This document shows, in pieces, positions 7,998 to 17,435 of a stretch of DNA of 64,000 bases. The translations under genes and the position numbers were made by a program. The notes below the pieces were generated by a model. It had not been told where the DNA came from. It made no database searches and saw only the letters and a list, made by a program, of their open reading frames with translations. Numbering within the stretch: the stretch's first letter is position 1; each line of letters begins with the position of its first letter. Origin of the DNA: DAHUYF01 sp035553515 (GTDB lineage Bacteria > Pseudomonadota > Alphaproteobacteria > ATCC43930 > CGMCC-115725); assembly GCA_035553515.1 (NCBI GenBank), contig DATNDG010000096.1, positions 1 to 64,000 on the forward strand, written 5' to 3'.

Positions 7998-9790
7998 GGG
8001 ACCTCGAGATTGTCCCTGACGGCAAAATCCGGTCTGAAGAACGGCAGATCGTAGGGCCGCCGCTCGAAACGAAAGCCGTTGTCGGTCTTGATCAGAAGAT
8101 TGGCTGCGAGCCAGGCGCGATTGTCCATCGCAGGGAAATCTCGCCGCATGAAAGGACCGCGGCTCTCCCGCCGCTCGCGCGACGCGTGAATGATGAGTTC
8201 GCAGGCGTCGATCATGTTGATAAGGTCGATCGCGTCGAGCCACTCGTAATTGGCCCCCCGACTCTTGCGGGCAACGCGCATGCGTGGCAGGAGCTCGGTC
8301 TTCAGCCGGCCGATATCCTCCAGGGCGGACGTCAGGCTCGCGTCGTCCTTTTCGACCCCGACCTTGTCCCACATCACGCGCCGCAACGCTTCCTTGATCT
8401 TGACCGGCGGCTCGCCGCCGGCGTCGCCCGATGCGAGCAGGCGGTCGAGCCGCAGACGCTCGGCCTCGATTTGCTCCTCGGCGAGATCGGCGCTCGCGAT
8501 GCCGTCGAGATCGCTGGCCACGCCATCCGCGACGACCTTGCCGTCATAGGTTGCGAGCGCGATCAAGCCGTTGCTGTGGCCGCCGAGGCCGCCCGCGACA
8601 TAGAGGCCCGGCACCGAGGATCGCATCGTCCGCGTATCGACGTCGATGCCGCCTTGCCGGTAATGCGCGGTGACGGCCGCCTCGACGAGGTCCTCGGGCC
8701 AGCGCAGCCCGAGCTGTCGAAAGGCTTTGCCATAGGTGGTGAACGCGTCGACTTCGCGGGGGTCGCAATGGTCGAACCCCGCATAGTAGCCGCCGTCATA
8801 GCGCGCTTTGCCGGCATGGACCTGCTTCGCGAGCGCTTTCAGCTGCACCGTATAAGGGCCGTAAGCAAGCGGATCGTCGCGCTGCTGGTTGAAGAACTCC
8901 TCACCATCGGCATTCACCATGCGCGCCGATTTTTCCGATCCGAGCATGGGATTGGGATAGACCTGCATGCGCTGCCAGCTGGGTGGATCGGCGATGTCGT
9001 TCGTGTGCCACCACTGCATCTCCAGATTGGCAAGCGTCGCTCCGACGCGCCAGGCGAGCGCGATGCCGTCGGCCGACATTTCCCGTGTGCCGGTCGACCG
9101 GCTGTGCAGCCGGTCGGAATACCCCGTGGCCAGGATCACCGCGCGCGAACGTGCGACGATATATTCCCCGGAAAGACAGTCGAGTGCGAAGACGCCGCCG
9201 ACCGAGCCGTCGCTTCGCCGTAGCAGGGCCGTGGCGGTTGTCTCCTCGAGGCGGGGAATCCGTGCCCTTATGACCTGTTTGCGCCGGAGATCCATGAAAG
9301 GAACGCCGGAGTTGCCTTGCACATTGGCGGCGACGCTGCGGATTCTGCCGGGGCTGGTTACGACGTTCCCGTGATCATCGCGGCGAAAATAGAGTCCCGC
9401 CTCTTCCAGCTGCGGATAATAGACTTCCGCCACCCATTGCCCGCATCGCCGCGCCCAATTCTGATCGATGAGAAACTGATTGTGATACTTGATCAGAAAT
9501 TCGGCCGTATCCGCCGCTTGGCGGTCGGTGTTGCCCAGGAGGCGCCCGGACAGAACGAGGTTGCCGGCAAAGATCGACGCGCCGCTTTTTCCCACCAGCC
9601 CCTTGCAGATGATGAGCGGCTTGAGCCCTTTGTCCTGTAAATTGAGCGCGGCGTAGCATCCCGCGGCACCGCCGCCGACGACGATCACGTCCGCTTCCAA
9701 GAAGCGCAAGCGCCTTTCCTCCGCGACTGGAGCGGAGTTCTCGCCGCCCTCGGCCGGGCAAACACTAGGACCGCGCTTTGCGCGGCGCAA
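7991..9790 (-). CDS. FAD-dependent fumarate reductase/succinate dehydrogenase-like flavoprotein
   Basis: First gene of the operon, 599 aa. The N-terminal dinucleotide-binding motif is DVIVVGGGAAG, and the later HYRQGGI motif matches the active-site region HYxxGGI of the SdhA/FrdA family. The segment that carries the FAD-linking histidine in SdhA reads GKSGASIFAGN here and has no His, so FAD is probably non-covalent, as in soluble fumarate reductases or AprA-like proteins. No SdhC/SdhD membrane anchor is present; the CCG protein encoded downstream probably replaces it. The first ~25 residues are low in conserved character and translation may start a little downstream. Substrate could be succinate/fumarate or another dicarboxylate. 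Confidence 0.85.
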   Translation of the reverse strand: MRRAKRGPSVCPAEGGENSAPVAEERRLRFLEADVIVVGGGAAGCYAALNLQDKGLKPLIICKGLVGKSGASIFAGNLVLSGRLLGNTDRQAADTAEFLIKYHNQFLIDQNWARRCGQWVAEVYYPQLEEAGLYFRRDDHGNVVTSPGRIRSVAANVQGNSGVPFMDLRRKQVIRARIPRLEETTATALLRRSDGSVGGVFALDCLSGEYIVARSRAVILATGYSDRLHSRSTGTREMSADGIALAWRVGATLANLEMQWWHTNDIADPPSWQRMQVYPNPMLGSEKSARMVNADGEEFFNQQRDDPLAYGPYTVQLKALAKQVHAGKARYDGGYYAGFDHCDPREVDAFTTYGKAFRQLGLRWPEDLVEAAVTAHYRQGGIDVDTRTMRSSVPGLYVAGGLGGHSNGLIALATYDGKVVADGVASDLDGIASADLAEEQIEAERLRLDRLLASGDAGGEPPVKIKEALRRVMWDKVGVEKDDASLTSALEDIGRLKTELLPRMRVARKSRGANYEWLDAIDLINMIDACELIIHASRERRESRGPFMRRDFPAMDNRAWLAANLLIKTDNGFRFERRPYDLPFFRPDFAVRDNLEVPW

Positions 9791-9880
9791 TGGGTGCTGA
9801 TCGACTCCGCCTCGTCCGATCGCGGCGCCGTGTTATGCCCGCGCCGTGCCCTCGGCTCCCTGGCACCCGCCGGTCACTGT

Positions 9881-12154
9881 TCAGCGACCGGTCGTGAGCT
9901 TGAGCGACGAGCCATAGACCCAGCCCTCGCGTGTCGGCGCGCCTTCCTCGTGCAAACGGACCAGCACCCAGGCACCGCGTCGCTCGACCGGGGTCACCGT
10001 CGCATCGCGTGGCAGCACGGCGAAGACTGTGGCCTGAGGAGAGGGCCCGGCGCGCAGATTGGCGTGCTCGATGGCAATGACGACGCGTGTCGCGACTTTC
10101 GCCGACATCGCAGACTCTGCGTCGCCGGATGCGACGGGCGGCGAGGCGAGGCTTTCGCCGACCGCCGGGGCGCCCCCTGGCCAGAGGTCATCGAAGGATC
10201 CGGGCTCGATGGTGACATAGGCGATGGCCGCCATGGCTGCCACCGCCGCGACAGCGGCCAGGCCGAGGATACCCCGACCGCGCCGCGGCCGGTCGCGTCC
10301 TGCCGCGGCGGGCGGTGGGACGTCGGCTGCTTGCGACTTCTGTGCCTCCTCCAAGGCGCGCCCTCGACCGCTGAGGAGGCGATCGGCGAGTTGCAGCTGG
10401 CCGAGCTTCGGTGCCGAACCGGCGGCCGATCCCAGTTCGACCAACTCCGTCTCGCGCGCGGTGAGCGCCGCTTTCACTTCTGCCAGTTCCTCGCGCAGGA
10501 AGTGAAGCTCGACGGCGTCGCCCTCTGTCCGGGTGCGCGTTTCCGCGAGCGCAGCTTCAGCCCGCTCGAGCTGCGCTATCGTCTCCGTCAACCCGCTTGT
10601 CGATTCATTCCGCGCGCGTGCCACGGCCTCGGCCACGCGACTTTCCTCTCTCGCCGTCCAGGCACTCTCGGCCGCCGACAGGGCCGCTTGCAGCTCGGTA
10701 TTCCCTCGCGCCCGTGCCGCTTCGGTCGCTTCTTCTGCACGGCGTGCGAGCACCGCTCGCTCCGCCTCCTGCTCCTCCCTGAAGGCGGTGCGGCTCTTCT
10801 CCAGCAGGGCGGCTGCCTGCGCCGCGGCTTCCGCGAGTTTTGCTTCGATCTCCGCCTTGAAAGTGCCTTGCGCCGCCGCAAGCTCGGCGTGCAGTCCCAA
10901 TTGCTCCGCCTGGGCGCTATCGAGCTGGCCGCGAAGCTGCGTCAACTCGCTCTCGGTTCGGGCGAGCGAAGCGGTTGCGGCCGCAAGCTCCGTGCGCAGG
11001 CGGTCCTGCGCGATCCTGGCGGCGTCAGCCTCGGAGCGCGTCGCCGCGAAACTCGCCTCGGAGCGGGCGAGCCGCGCCTTGGCTTCGGCCAGGGCCTTCT
11101 GGGCCTGCTGCCGCGCTTCCGCTTCGTTCACCGCGCGGCGAAGGGCCTCGCTGGCGTTTGCCAGCGCCGCCTCGCCATCCTGCGCCGCGGCTCGCTGAGC
11201 GGCTTCGATGCGTGCCGCTGCACCGGCCTCTCGCTCGGCGTCGCGTCGCTCCGCTTCCTGCTGCCAGTCGGCACGACTCTGCGCAAGCGCGCTCGCGGCC
11301 TCCGCCTGAGCGTCCGCCAGCCGCTGCTCGTGCCGGGCTTGCGCGGCGCGGGCTTGTTCGAGCTCTTGCTGCAATTGCGCCAGCGCAGCCTCGCGCTCGG
11401 CGTCGCGCCGCTCCGCTTTCGCTTGCCAATCGGCGCGGCTCCGCGCAGGCGCGCTCGCCGCCTCCGCCTGGGCGTCCGCCAGCCGCTGCTCGAGTCGGGC
11501 TTGCGCAGCGCGGGCTTGCTCGAGTTCCTGCTGCAATTGCGGCAGCGCGGCCTCGCGCTCGGCGTCACGCCGCTCAGCTTCCGCCTGCCAGTCGGTGCGG
11601 CTCCGCGCAAGCACGCTTGCTGCCTCCGCCTGGGCGTCCGCCAGCCGCTGCTCGTGCCGAGCTTGTGTGGCGCGCGCTTGCTCGAGCTCTTGCTGCGATT
11701 GCGCCAGCGCAGCCTCGCGTTCGGCAAGCAATGATCTGGCCTCTGCGAGTGCGTCCTTGAGCGCGGCGCTGTCGCGCTCGGCGCCGCCTTTCGGCGCGCT
11801 CGCCGGCGCCGGCGTCTCGCAGACGGCGCTGGACGGGGATGTGCCGGGCGCCACGGGAACATCGAGCACGGCCAGCGTTGCGCCGTAATCCCCGTCGAGG
11901 CTGATGATCCTGAGCCCCAGGCTGTGCGCCGCCGACCCCTCCGGGGGCAGATAGAGCAGCCCGTCGAGGTCATCCGGCGTCAGCGACCAGGTGCGGTCAC
12001 CGTTGTTGTTGCCGTGCGAGAAGCGCGCACGCGGCGGCAAGCGCTCGATCCTGAGCGACAACTGGCCACGGCCGCGATAGGGCGCCAGCAACGGCTTGAG
12101 CTCAAGCCGCATGCCAGCCATCCGTGCTTCGGTTTCGCTTGCGATCTGCATCAC
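9881..12154 (-). CDS. coiled-coil membrane protein with C-terminal SH3b domain and internal repeats
   Basis: Protein of up to 757 aa. The N-terminal ~110 residues form a compact domain I do not recognise. From about residue 140 to 550 the sequence is an Ala/Glu/Arg/Gln-rich coiled coil. One transmembrane helix, LGLAAVAAVAAMAAIAYVTI, lies near residues 620-640. The last ~70 residues are a bacterial SH3 domain with the motif ANLRAGPSPQATVFAVL. The SH3b part is presumably periplasmic and the coiled coil cytoplasmic. A 54-residue unit is repeated three times within the coiled coil. It faces no operon partner. A cell-envelope or cytoskeleton-like structural role is inference only. ATGs at 12154, 12151 or 12121 could start translation. 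Confidence 0.7.
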   Translation of the reverse strand: MMQIASETEARMAGMRLELKPLLAPYRGRGQLSLRIERLPPRARFSHGNNNGDRTWSLTPDDLDGLLYLPPEGSAAHSLGLRIISLDGDYGATLAVLDVPVAPGTSPSSAVCETPAPASAPKGGAERDSAALKDALAEARSLLAEREAALAQSQQELEQARATQARHEQRLADAQAEAASVLARSRTDWQAEAERRDAEREAALPQLQQELEQARAAQARLEQRLADAQAEAASAPARSRADWQAKAERRDAEREAALAQLQQELEQARAAQARHEQRLADAQAEAASALAQSRADWQQEAERRDAEREAGAAARIEAAQRAAAQDGEAALANASEALRRAVNEAEARQQAQKALAEAKARLARSEASFAATRSEADAARIAQDRLRTELAAATASLARTESELTQLRGQLDSAQAEQLGLHAELAAAQGTFKAEIEAKLAEAAAQAAALLEKSRTAFREEQEAERAVLARRAEEATEAARARGNTELQAALSAAESAWTAREESRVAEAVARARNESTSGLTETIAQLERAEAALAETRTRTEGDAVELHFLREELAEVKAALTARETELVELGSAAGSAPKLGQLQLADRLLSGRGRALEEAQKSQAADVPPPAAAGRDRPRRGRGILGLAAVAAVAAMAAIAYVTIEPGSFDDLWPGGAPAVGESLASPPVASGDAESAMSAKVATRVVIAIEHANLRAGPSPQATVFAVLPRDATVTPVERRGAWVLVRLHEEGAPTREGWVYGSSLKLTTGR
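11229..11714 (-). repeat. three tandem 162-bp coding repeats
   Basis: Three consecutive in-frame units of 162 bp (54 codons) inside the coiled-coil gene. The recurring string TCGCGCTCGG and its variants recur at exact 162-bp steps (11229, 11391, 11553, 11715). Each unit encodes a variant of QLQQELEQARAAQAR followed by HEQRLADAQAEAAS and ending WQAEAERRDAEREA. The unit length is not a whole number of heptads (54 = 7x7+5), which predicts stutters in the coiled coil. Copy number is likely to vary between strains. Confidence 0.85.
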
Positions 12155-12318
12155 TTGGACAACGCGAGCTTCCTTCGCGCGCTCGCCAGCAGCAGGGTTT
12201 CGTCTGTGATGAGTGTACCGCGCAGCGCGGCGCGGCGCCGCAAGTGAAGCGGCGAATTCTCGTCAATTTGCGCCGTGAGATCGCGCGTTTTTAGGCCGAT
12301 TGCTCGCGACCGAGCCCG

Positions 12319-13233
12319 CTACCGCTGGCGGCGATCGGCGCGCCGCTGATCGCCACATGCTGCTTCGCGCCCGCCCTCGACAGCGTCAAGCTCGCGGTCT
12401 TCGCGAGGCTGCCGATCGATTATCGGCGAGTCCGTCATGCGCCCATCGAATTCGGGGTGCCATGCGCTGGGCAAAACGCGCGCCGGACAGGCGGGCCGGA
12501 CGAACGGGGCTCTGCGCGCGACCGCGCTCAGAATGGCGGACCAAACCTCACGCAGCAATGGCTTGAGATTGGGATGACACTGGTACAACCACGCATCCGG
12601 ATGGACGGTCTGCAACGGTCCGGAACTCACGACCAGCCCGCTCAGCCGGGCGGTGTATGCGGAAGCGCAATAGATCAGCAGGTTCTGCTTGTACCAATAG
12701 GCGATGTTCTGCCGCGCCCATATCCTCGGACGAATCGCGTCGAATACCTCGTAGCCTCGCTCTCTGAACAGACCCGCCCAATAATCTTGCCATTGTTCAT
12801 TGATGTGTCCCACGCCTCCCTGTCCGGGTATGGCCGCCGAAAAGGCAACGACGGGCGCAAGGGATACAAGCTCGGCCACGAAATCCGCTGCTCTTTCCCG
12901 GGGCAGGTGCTCGGCGACCTCCAGAGATAGTGCAAGGTCGACGCGCCGTCCGACCACCCGACATACTTCGCAGTCTCTGAGATCGACGGTGAGGAAATTC
13001 TGCTCGGGAATTTCGAGCAGGCTGCGGGGCACATAGGCGCCATCGAGCCCCGTCACATCGGTTACGCCGTGCTTCATGAATTCGCTGAGCCAGGTTCCCG
13101 TTCCGCAGCCGACATCGCAGACCGAGCGCGCTGGAATGGCAGAGAGCAGAAGGGGAACGATTTCTCGAGCTGAAGACTCGGTAAGCTCGCGGCCCCGGTC
13201 ATAGAAATTCGGCGTATAGAGCGGCGAGCGCAT
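12319..13233 (-). CDS. class I SAM-dependent methyltransferase
   Basis: Methyltransferase of 304 aa at the edge of the polysaccharide locus. The SAM-binding motif I is VCDVGCGTGTW, followed by an acidic strand ending GLD and a later VDLALSLEVAEHL motif, as in Methyltransf_11/23 proteins attached to O-antigen and capsule loci. It may methylate a sugar, or an acceptor; the substrate is not visible. The C-terminal ~45 residues are charged and low in conserved character. It is divergent from the flippase gene across a 289-bp gap that shows no clear promoter. Confidence 0.82.
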   Translation of the reverse strand: MRSPLYTPNFYDRGRELTESSAREIVPLLLSAIPARSVCDVGCGTGTWLSEFMKHGVTDVTGLDGAYVPRSLLEIPEQNFLTVDLRDCEVCRVVGRRVDLALSLEVAEHLPRERAADFVAELVSLAPVVAFSAAIPGQGGVGHINEQWQDYWAGLFRERGYEVFDAIRPRIWARQNIAYWYKQNLLIYCASAYTARLSGLVVSSGPLQTVHPDAWLYQCHPNLKPLLREVWSAILSAVARRAPFVRPACPARVLPSAWHPEFDGRMTDSPIIDRQPREDRELDAVEGGREAACGDQRRADRRQR

Positions 13234-13522
13234 CTATCTCAATCCATCCCTCCGAACCGAACGCCAGTCGGCTTCTTGCTCCTGACACCGGAGATCAACC
13301 TAGCTCGCCTTGATCCTCCGGCAAGCCGCGGCGTGGCGCATTCGCCGCCGCACTGCGCCCGCTCCTTGCGCTCTCGAACCGGTAACGTTCGAGGTCTCGC
13401 TGGTTGTCAACCACAGGCTTGGCATCAGCCGCTCTTGATGAGAGTTGAGGGAGCAGAAATTGCTCCTCGCGTTGATCTCACGAGAGCGCGCAGACGAATG
13501 CAAGGTTTGCCAGCCAGCGATC

Positions 13523-15022
13523 ATGCCGAGCACCGACGAATACCCTGCGCCGCGCTCCCACCCCGTCCCGCGCCTTGGGCAGGCTGTCGTATCGGGTTAT
13601 GCGTGGCTACTTTTTCTGACCGTCTCCGGGCGAGGCGTCCAGCTTCTCGGGCAGATGGTTTTGGCGTGGCTTCTCACTCCGGCTGACTTCGGCAGCATTG
13701 GGCTGGCCTATACGGTCACCACCTTCGTCAACGCGATCATCAATCCAGGGATCGACGATGTTCTGGTGCAACGCGGCCGGCATCTGCGCCACTGGACGAA
13801 TGCCGCGTTTTGGCTGAGCCTGAGCTTGGCGACCATCGGTGCGATCGCCATGATCGCCGCGGCCCCGGTCAGCGCGCAGCTTTACCGCGAAGAACGCGTA
13901 TCCGGACTCATCATGGTCCTGGCTCTCGCCGCTCCGATCAGCGCGCTTTCTCTCGTGCCCCTTGCGATCCTCAGGGCCTCGTTGAAATTCCGTCTTCTCG
14001 CTGGTATCAGCTTGGCAGAATTGACGGCGCTGCAGGGGCTCTCGGTTCTCTTCGCCTATCTTGGATTCGGCGCCTACAGCTTCGTCGTCCCGGTGCCGCT
14101 CACGATGGCGGGGCGAGCGCTGGCGACATGGCTCTGCGCGGCGCCGAGAATCCGGTTCGACCCGCAGCTCCGCCGGTGGCGATATCTCATCGGCGACGGA
14201 GCGGCGGTGTTCATCAGGCGTGTGGTCACCACCGTCGTTGCGCAGGGCGATTATGTTGCATTGGGGTTGCTGGCGAGCCCGCCCGTCGTCGGGATCTACT
14301 ACTTTGCCTACAGCCTCGCGGTGTTGCCGCTGCGCGCCTTCGTGTCAAACCTCGCCAATGTGATGTTTCCGGCGCTGGTTCTCCTCGCGCGCGATCCCAC
14401 TCGGCAAGCGGAGGTCGCACTCAAATCCTCGCGCATCGTTGGAAGCCTGTTCGTGCCGTTGTGCTTTCTGCAAGCGGCCATCTGCCGCCCGGGATTGGAT
14501 TTGATATTCGGGTCCAAATGGAATGCAGCAGTCCCGCTTTTTCAGATCCTGAGCGTCGGCTTCGCCTTCGATGCGGTCGGCTGGCTCGCAGCGGCTCTGC
14601 TGCAGGCAAGAGGAGAATTCTGGCGCAACGCGTGGTATGGCTGCCTAACGGCCGCAGTGTTCTTGCCGCTCGTGGCAATCGGCGGCTGGCGGTGGTCGGC
14701 TCTCGGAGTGGCAACGGCCGTGGCGCTTTATCACACCATCACCGTACCGATCTACTTCTATGCCGTACTTCGCCGCCATGGCGTATCGTGGCGCGAGGTC
14801 GCGGCTTTGTATCTGGTGCCGGCAACCCTGGCATCGCTATCGGTCGGTGCCGCGCTCGCCTTGTCGAGAGTGATCCGGGGCGCCTCCTACCATGACTTGG
14901 ATGAGATCGCACTGGTTACCATCGTATCCGTCGTTCTTTACTTCTTGATGAGCTATCCATTTTCAAAATCGATGTGGCAAGAGGTCTGGCTTCGCACCCG
15001 CGTCCTGGGCTGGAGACGATGA
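13523..15022 (+). CDS. Wzx-type polysaccharide flippase (MOP superfamily)
   Basis: Integral membrane protein of 499 aa with about 12-14 hydrophobic helices, of the polysaccharide transporter group in the MOP superfamily. The N-terminal pattern GYAWLLFLTVSGRGVQLLGQ and LAWLLTPADFGSIGLA is characteristic of WzxC/RfbX-like lipopolysaccharide exporters. It would flip undecaprenyl-linked repeat units across the inner membrane for polymerisation by the Wzy protein encoded at 18438-19874. ATG 13523 is preferred; the open frame extends back to 13445, but the added 26 residues are not hydrophobic or conserved in look. Confidence 0.85.
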   Translation: MPSTDEYPAPRSHPVPRLGQAVVSGYAWLLFLTVSGRGVQLLGQMVLAWLLTPADFGSIGLAYTVTTFVNAIINPGIDDVLVQRGRHLRHWTNAAFWLSLSLATIGAIAMIAAAPVSAQLYREERVSGLIMVLALAAPISALSLVPLAILRASLKFRLLAGISLAELTALQGLSVLFAYLGFGAYSFVVPVPLTMAGRALATWLCAAPRIRFDPQLRRWRYLIGDGAAVFIRRVVTTVVAQGDYVALGLLASPPVVGIYYFAYSLAVLPLRAFVSNLANVMFPALVLLARDPTRQAEVALKSSRIVGSLFVPLCFLQAAICRPGLDLIFGSKWNAAVPLFQILSVGFAFDAVGWLAAALLQARGEFWRNAWYGCLTAAVFLPLVAIGGWRWSALGVATAVALYHTITVPIYFYAVLRRHGVSWREVAALYLVPATLASLSVGAALALSRVIRGASYHDLDEIALVTIVSVVLYFLMSYPFSKSMWQEVWLRTRVLGWRR

Positions 15023-15076
15023 ATCCGGACCGACCTGCGCGACTGAGGACGCGACGGTGGCGGGCAGGCACACTTC

Positions 15077-16090
15077 CTATTTCAGGGCAGCGAATGGAAT
15101 GCCGCTTTCAACGCTCTTCCTCTGCCCAGGCCGGTTAGGGTAGCGACGTGCGATGCGCACGGGGGCGGCAAGCAAGCGGCGAGGATTGTTCAGGGCGGCA
15201 ACGCTCATATATTTCACTCCGGCGAACATGGCGCCTTGGCGCAAGGCCTGGAGCGCCAGATACGAATAGACATAATAGAGCTGATGCCTGAACAGGGATT
15301 TCGGTAGGTCGGGAAACTTCTGTCGTGTCCATCTCACGATGAAGCCATTGGATCTCTCCGTTTGCTTCAGGTTCATCGACATGCTGCTATGGCCGAGATG
15401 CTGGCGATAGCCGACGAGAGTGCGCGGGACGACAATGAATTCGCTGCGTTCCGCCAGCAAGATATAGAGTTTCCAGTCTTCGCAGGCCTGGCCCCCTGCG
15501 CGCCTCAGCTCGGGATCATAGCCCCCGACCTCATGCAGCAGAGACAGGCGGATCAAGGGCACGCTGCCGCCGCCGACGATATTGTGGGTGACCAGCTCGG
15601 CGAGCACGTTTCCTTCGAAGCGAGGCGACGGAAAGGGGATGAGGCCATTGGAAGTGACGCGATCGTCGTCATCGATCCCAACCGACCAGCAATAGGCGAA
15701 TCCCGTGCTTGCTGACGCATCCTGCAGCGCCTGAAGTTGCAGGGCGATCTTATCCGGATGCCATAGATCATCCGCATCAAGCGGCGCGATGTAGTTTCCT
15801 CGAGCGCGGGAAATCGCGAGATTCCTCGCTACAGCAACCCCGCCGTTCGGCTGTCGAAGCAGCAGGATCCGTTTATCTTCGTACGCGAGAGCCGTCACTA
15901 TTTCCGCCGTGCGATCGGTCGACCCGTCATCGACGACGATGATCTCGATGAGTCGATGGGATTGTGCTGAAGCCGATCGCAACGTCCGCTCGATCGTCCG
16001 CGAGGCGTTGTATGCCGGGACGATGACGGACACCAGATCAGCGTCGGGTGAACGAGGTCCGTAATCGGTCAATCTCGCGCCTCCGTGCAC
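15077..16090 (-). CDS. family 2 glycosyltransferase
   Basis: GT2 (GT-A fold) enzyme of 337 aa. The nucleotide-sugar domain begins VSVIVPAYNASRTIERTLRS; the conserved acidic motifs are VVDDGSTD and LDADD. A further GGQACEDWKL segment corresponds to the catalytic ED region. The C-terminus is basic and hydrophobic and may associate with the membrane. It probably adds one sugar of the exopolysaccharide repeat unit on the cytoplasmic face. It converges with the flippase gene and is followed upstream, after 24 bp, by a GT4 gene on the same strand, so the two are likely co-transcribed. Confidence 0.85.
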   Translation of the reverse strand: MHGGARLTDYGPRSPDADLVSVIVPAYNASRTIERTLRSASAQSHRLIEIIVVDDGSTDRTAEIVTALAYEDKRILLLRQPNGGVAVARNLAISRARGNYIAPLDADDLWHPDKIALQLQALQDASASTGFAYCWSVGIDDDDRVTSNGLIPFPSPRFEGNVLAELVTHNIVGGGSVPLIRLSLLHEVGGYDPELRRAGGQACEDWKLYILLAERSEFIVVPRTLVGYRQHLGHSSMSMNLKQTERSNGFIVRWTRQKFPDLPKSLFRHQLYYVYSYLALQALRQGAMFAGVKYMSVAALNNPRRLLAAPVRIARRYPNRPGQRKSVESGIPFAALK

Positions 16091-16114
16091 GCAGCGACGT
16101 GCAAAGGCGCTGTG

Positions 16115-17347
16115 CTAGTCGGCCGCTTCCTTCTGGATGCGCTGCGCCGAAACCAATCGGCCATAGCAAGCCTCCATTGCACGAACATGACTGTCCCATC
16201 GCTGCGTCTGCGCAAAGGCCCGCGCCGCCTCCGACATCGCGCGTAGGCGCGAACGGTCACTTGCCAGCCTTTCGACCGCTGCAGCGAATGCTTGTGCGAC
16301 GGCGCGCGGCCCGCCGACCGGAATTTTTACCGCCGCCTCGGCAGGAAGATGCGTGCCCATGCCTTGATGGTCGAGACAGATGACGGGGCAGCCTTGCGCC
16401 ATCGCCTCGATGCACACCCAGCCGGAGCTATCGCGCACGCTTGTGAACAAGAGCACGTGCGATCTGCGGAACAGATCCTGCAGTTCGCTCCAGGCTACAC
16501 GTCCGAGGAAGTTCACGCGGTTCGCAATCCCAAGTCGCGCGGCGAACCTCCTTGCCTTAGCAGAGTCGGGGCCATCCCCGGCGATGAGCAGCTTCATTTC
16601 TCCCGAGCGGAGCAGGCGTGCGGCCGCAAGACAGACGTCGAGGCCCTTTCGCGGCTCGATCCGCCCCGCCCAGATTGCAGTGAAGGGCCCCTCGATCTTG
16701 CGCTGCGGCGGATTCGCGGTGAACAGCTCAGGCGGCACCGCGCAATCGAGCATCAAAGGCACCGAACCTGCCCCCGCCGCGCTGAGGACGCGGGCCGTTT
16801 CGCGATTGACGGCAAATATGGCTCGACTATGTGCAACCGCCTTGCGCAGACCCGGCAGGAAGGGCAGCAGCAAGATGCGCAATGTTCGGACCTCTTCCCG
16901 CACCAGCATATGACGGAAGCACCAGAGCAGCGGCATCGGGGTCGTCTGTCCGCCGCCGACCGGTCCCCAGACGAATGGCTTTTCAAGTCGCCAGAAAGGT
17001 GGCGGCGCGCTGACCGTGTTGAAGCTGACATGGTGAATGATGTCGAAGTCCCGCTCGCGAAGGAGCCGCCGGGCGCGGTGGAGCGCAGCGCGCAGCCAAA
17101 GAACGTAATGAAGGCGAAGGTCTTGCGGGGGCTTGAGCGAAAGCCAACCGAGCGAATCCACCCATTCGAAATGCAAATTGTCGTTGGGGTGCTGCGCTAG
17201 GAAGTCGTCGATGACGCGTCGAAACGCGCCATGGGTGATGACGCAAACCTGGTTCCGCATGGAGAGGTGCCACGCCCAATTCCAGGTAACGCCGGCTTCC
17301 GAACCGGAATTCGGCATGCAAGCGATGCCCGTCAGCAGCACTCTCAT
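16115..17347 (-). CDS. family 4 glycosyltransferase
   Basis: GT-B glycosyltransferase of 410 aa. The N-terminal domain starts with the glycine-containing loop of retaining group 1 transferases (ACMPNSGSEAGVTW). The C-terminal GT4 domain has IWAGRIEPRKGLDVCLAAARLL and the donor-site motif SGWVCIEAMAQGCPVICL, where the usual EXFG-type catalytic acid region reads DSSGWVCIE. It acts on lipid-linked repeat units in the cytoplasm. ATG 17347 (MRVLLTGIACMPNSG) is chosen because it begins the first strand; the reading extends to 17467 but would overlap the divergent GT2 gene at 17436. Confidence 0.85.
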   Translation of the reverse strand: MRVLLTGIACMPNSGSEAGVTWNWAWHLSMRNQVCVITHGAFRRVIDDFLAQHPNDNLHFEWVDSLGWLSLKPPQDLRLHYVLWLRAALHRARRLLRERDFDIIHHVSFNTVSAPPPFWRLEKPFVWGPVGGGQTTPMPLLWCFRHMLVREEVRTLRILLLPFLPGLRKAVAHSRAIFAVNRETARVLSAAGAGSVPLMLDCAVPPELFTANPPQRKIEGPFTAIWAGRIEPRKGLDVCLAAARLLRSGEMKLLIAGDGPDSAKARRFAARLGIANRVNFLGRVAWSELQDLFRRSHVLLFTSVRDSSGWVCIEAMAQGCPVICLDHQGMGTHLPAEAAVKIPVGGPRAVAQAFAAAVERLASDRSRLRAMSEAARAFAQTQRWDSHVRAMEACYGRLVSAQRIQKEAAD

Positions 17348-17435
17348 AATGCGTGCTAACGAGCGAAACTCTGCGCCGATCCAACCGTCCGCTATCAGCT
17401 TGACGGTGGAGGCCTGAAAATGCGATGAAGCATTC

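Noticed and set aside
9869..9892. hairpin CCGGTC/GACCGG as terminator of the coiled-coil gene
   Set aside because: The stem is only 6 bp, overlaps the stop codon and has no T tract.
11229..11714. possible CRISPR-like direct repeats
   Set aside because: Units are 162 bp, contiguous, in frame and coding, with no spacers.
9794..11734. 646-aa open frame on the plus strand
   Set aside because: Antisense to the coiled-coil gene and repetitive only because the coding repeats are.
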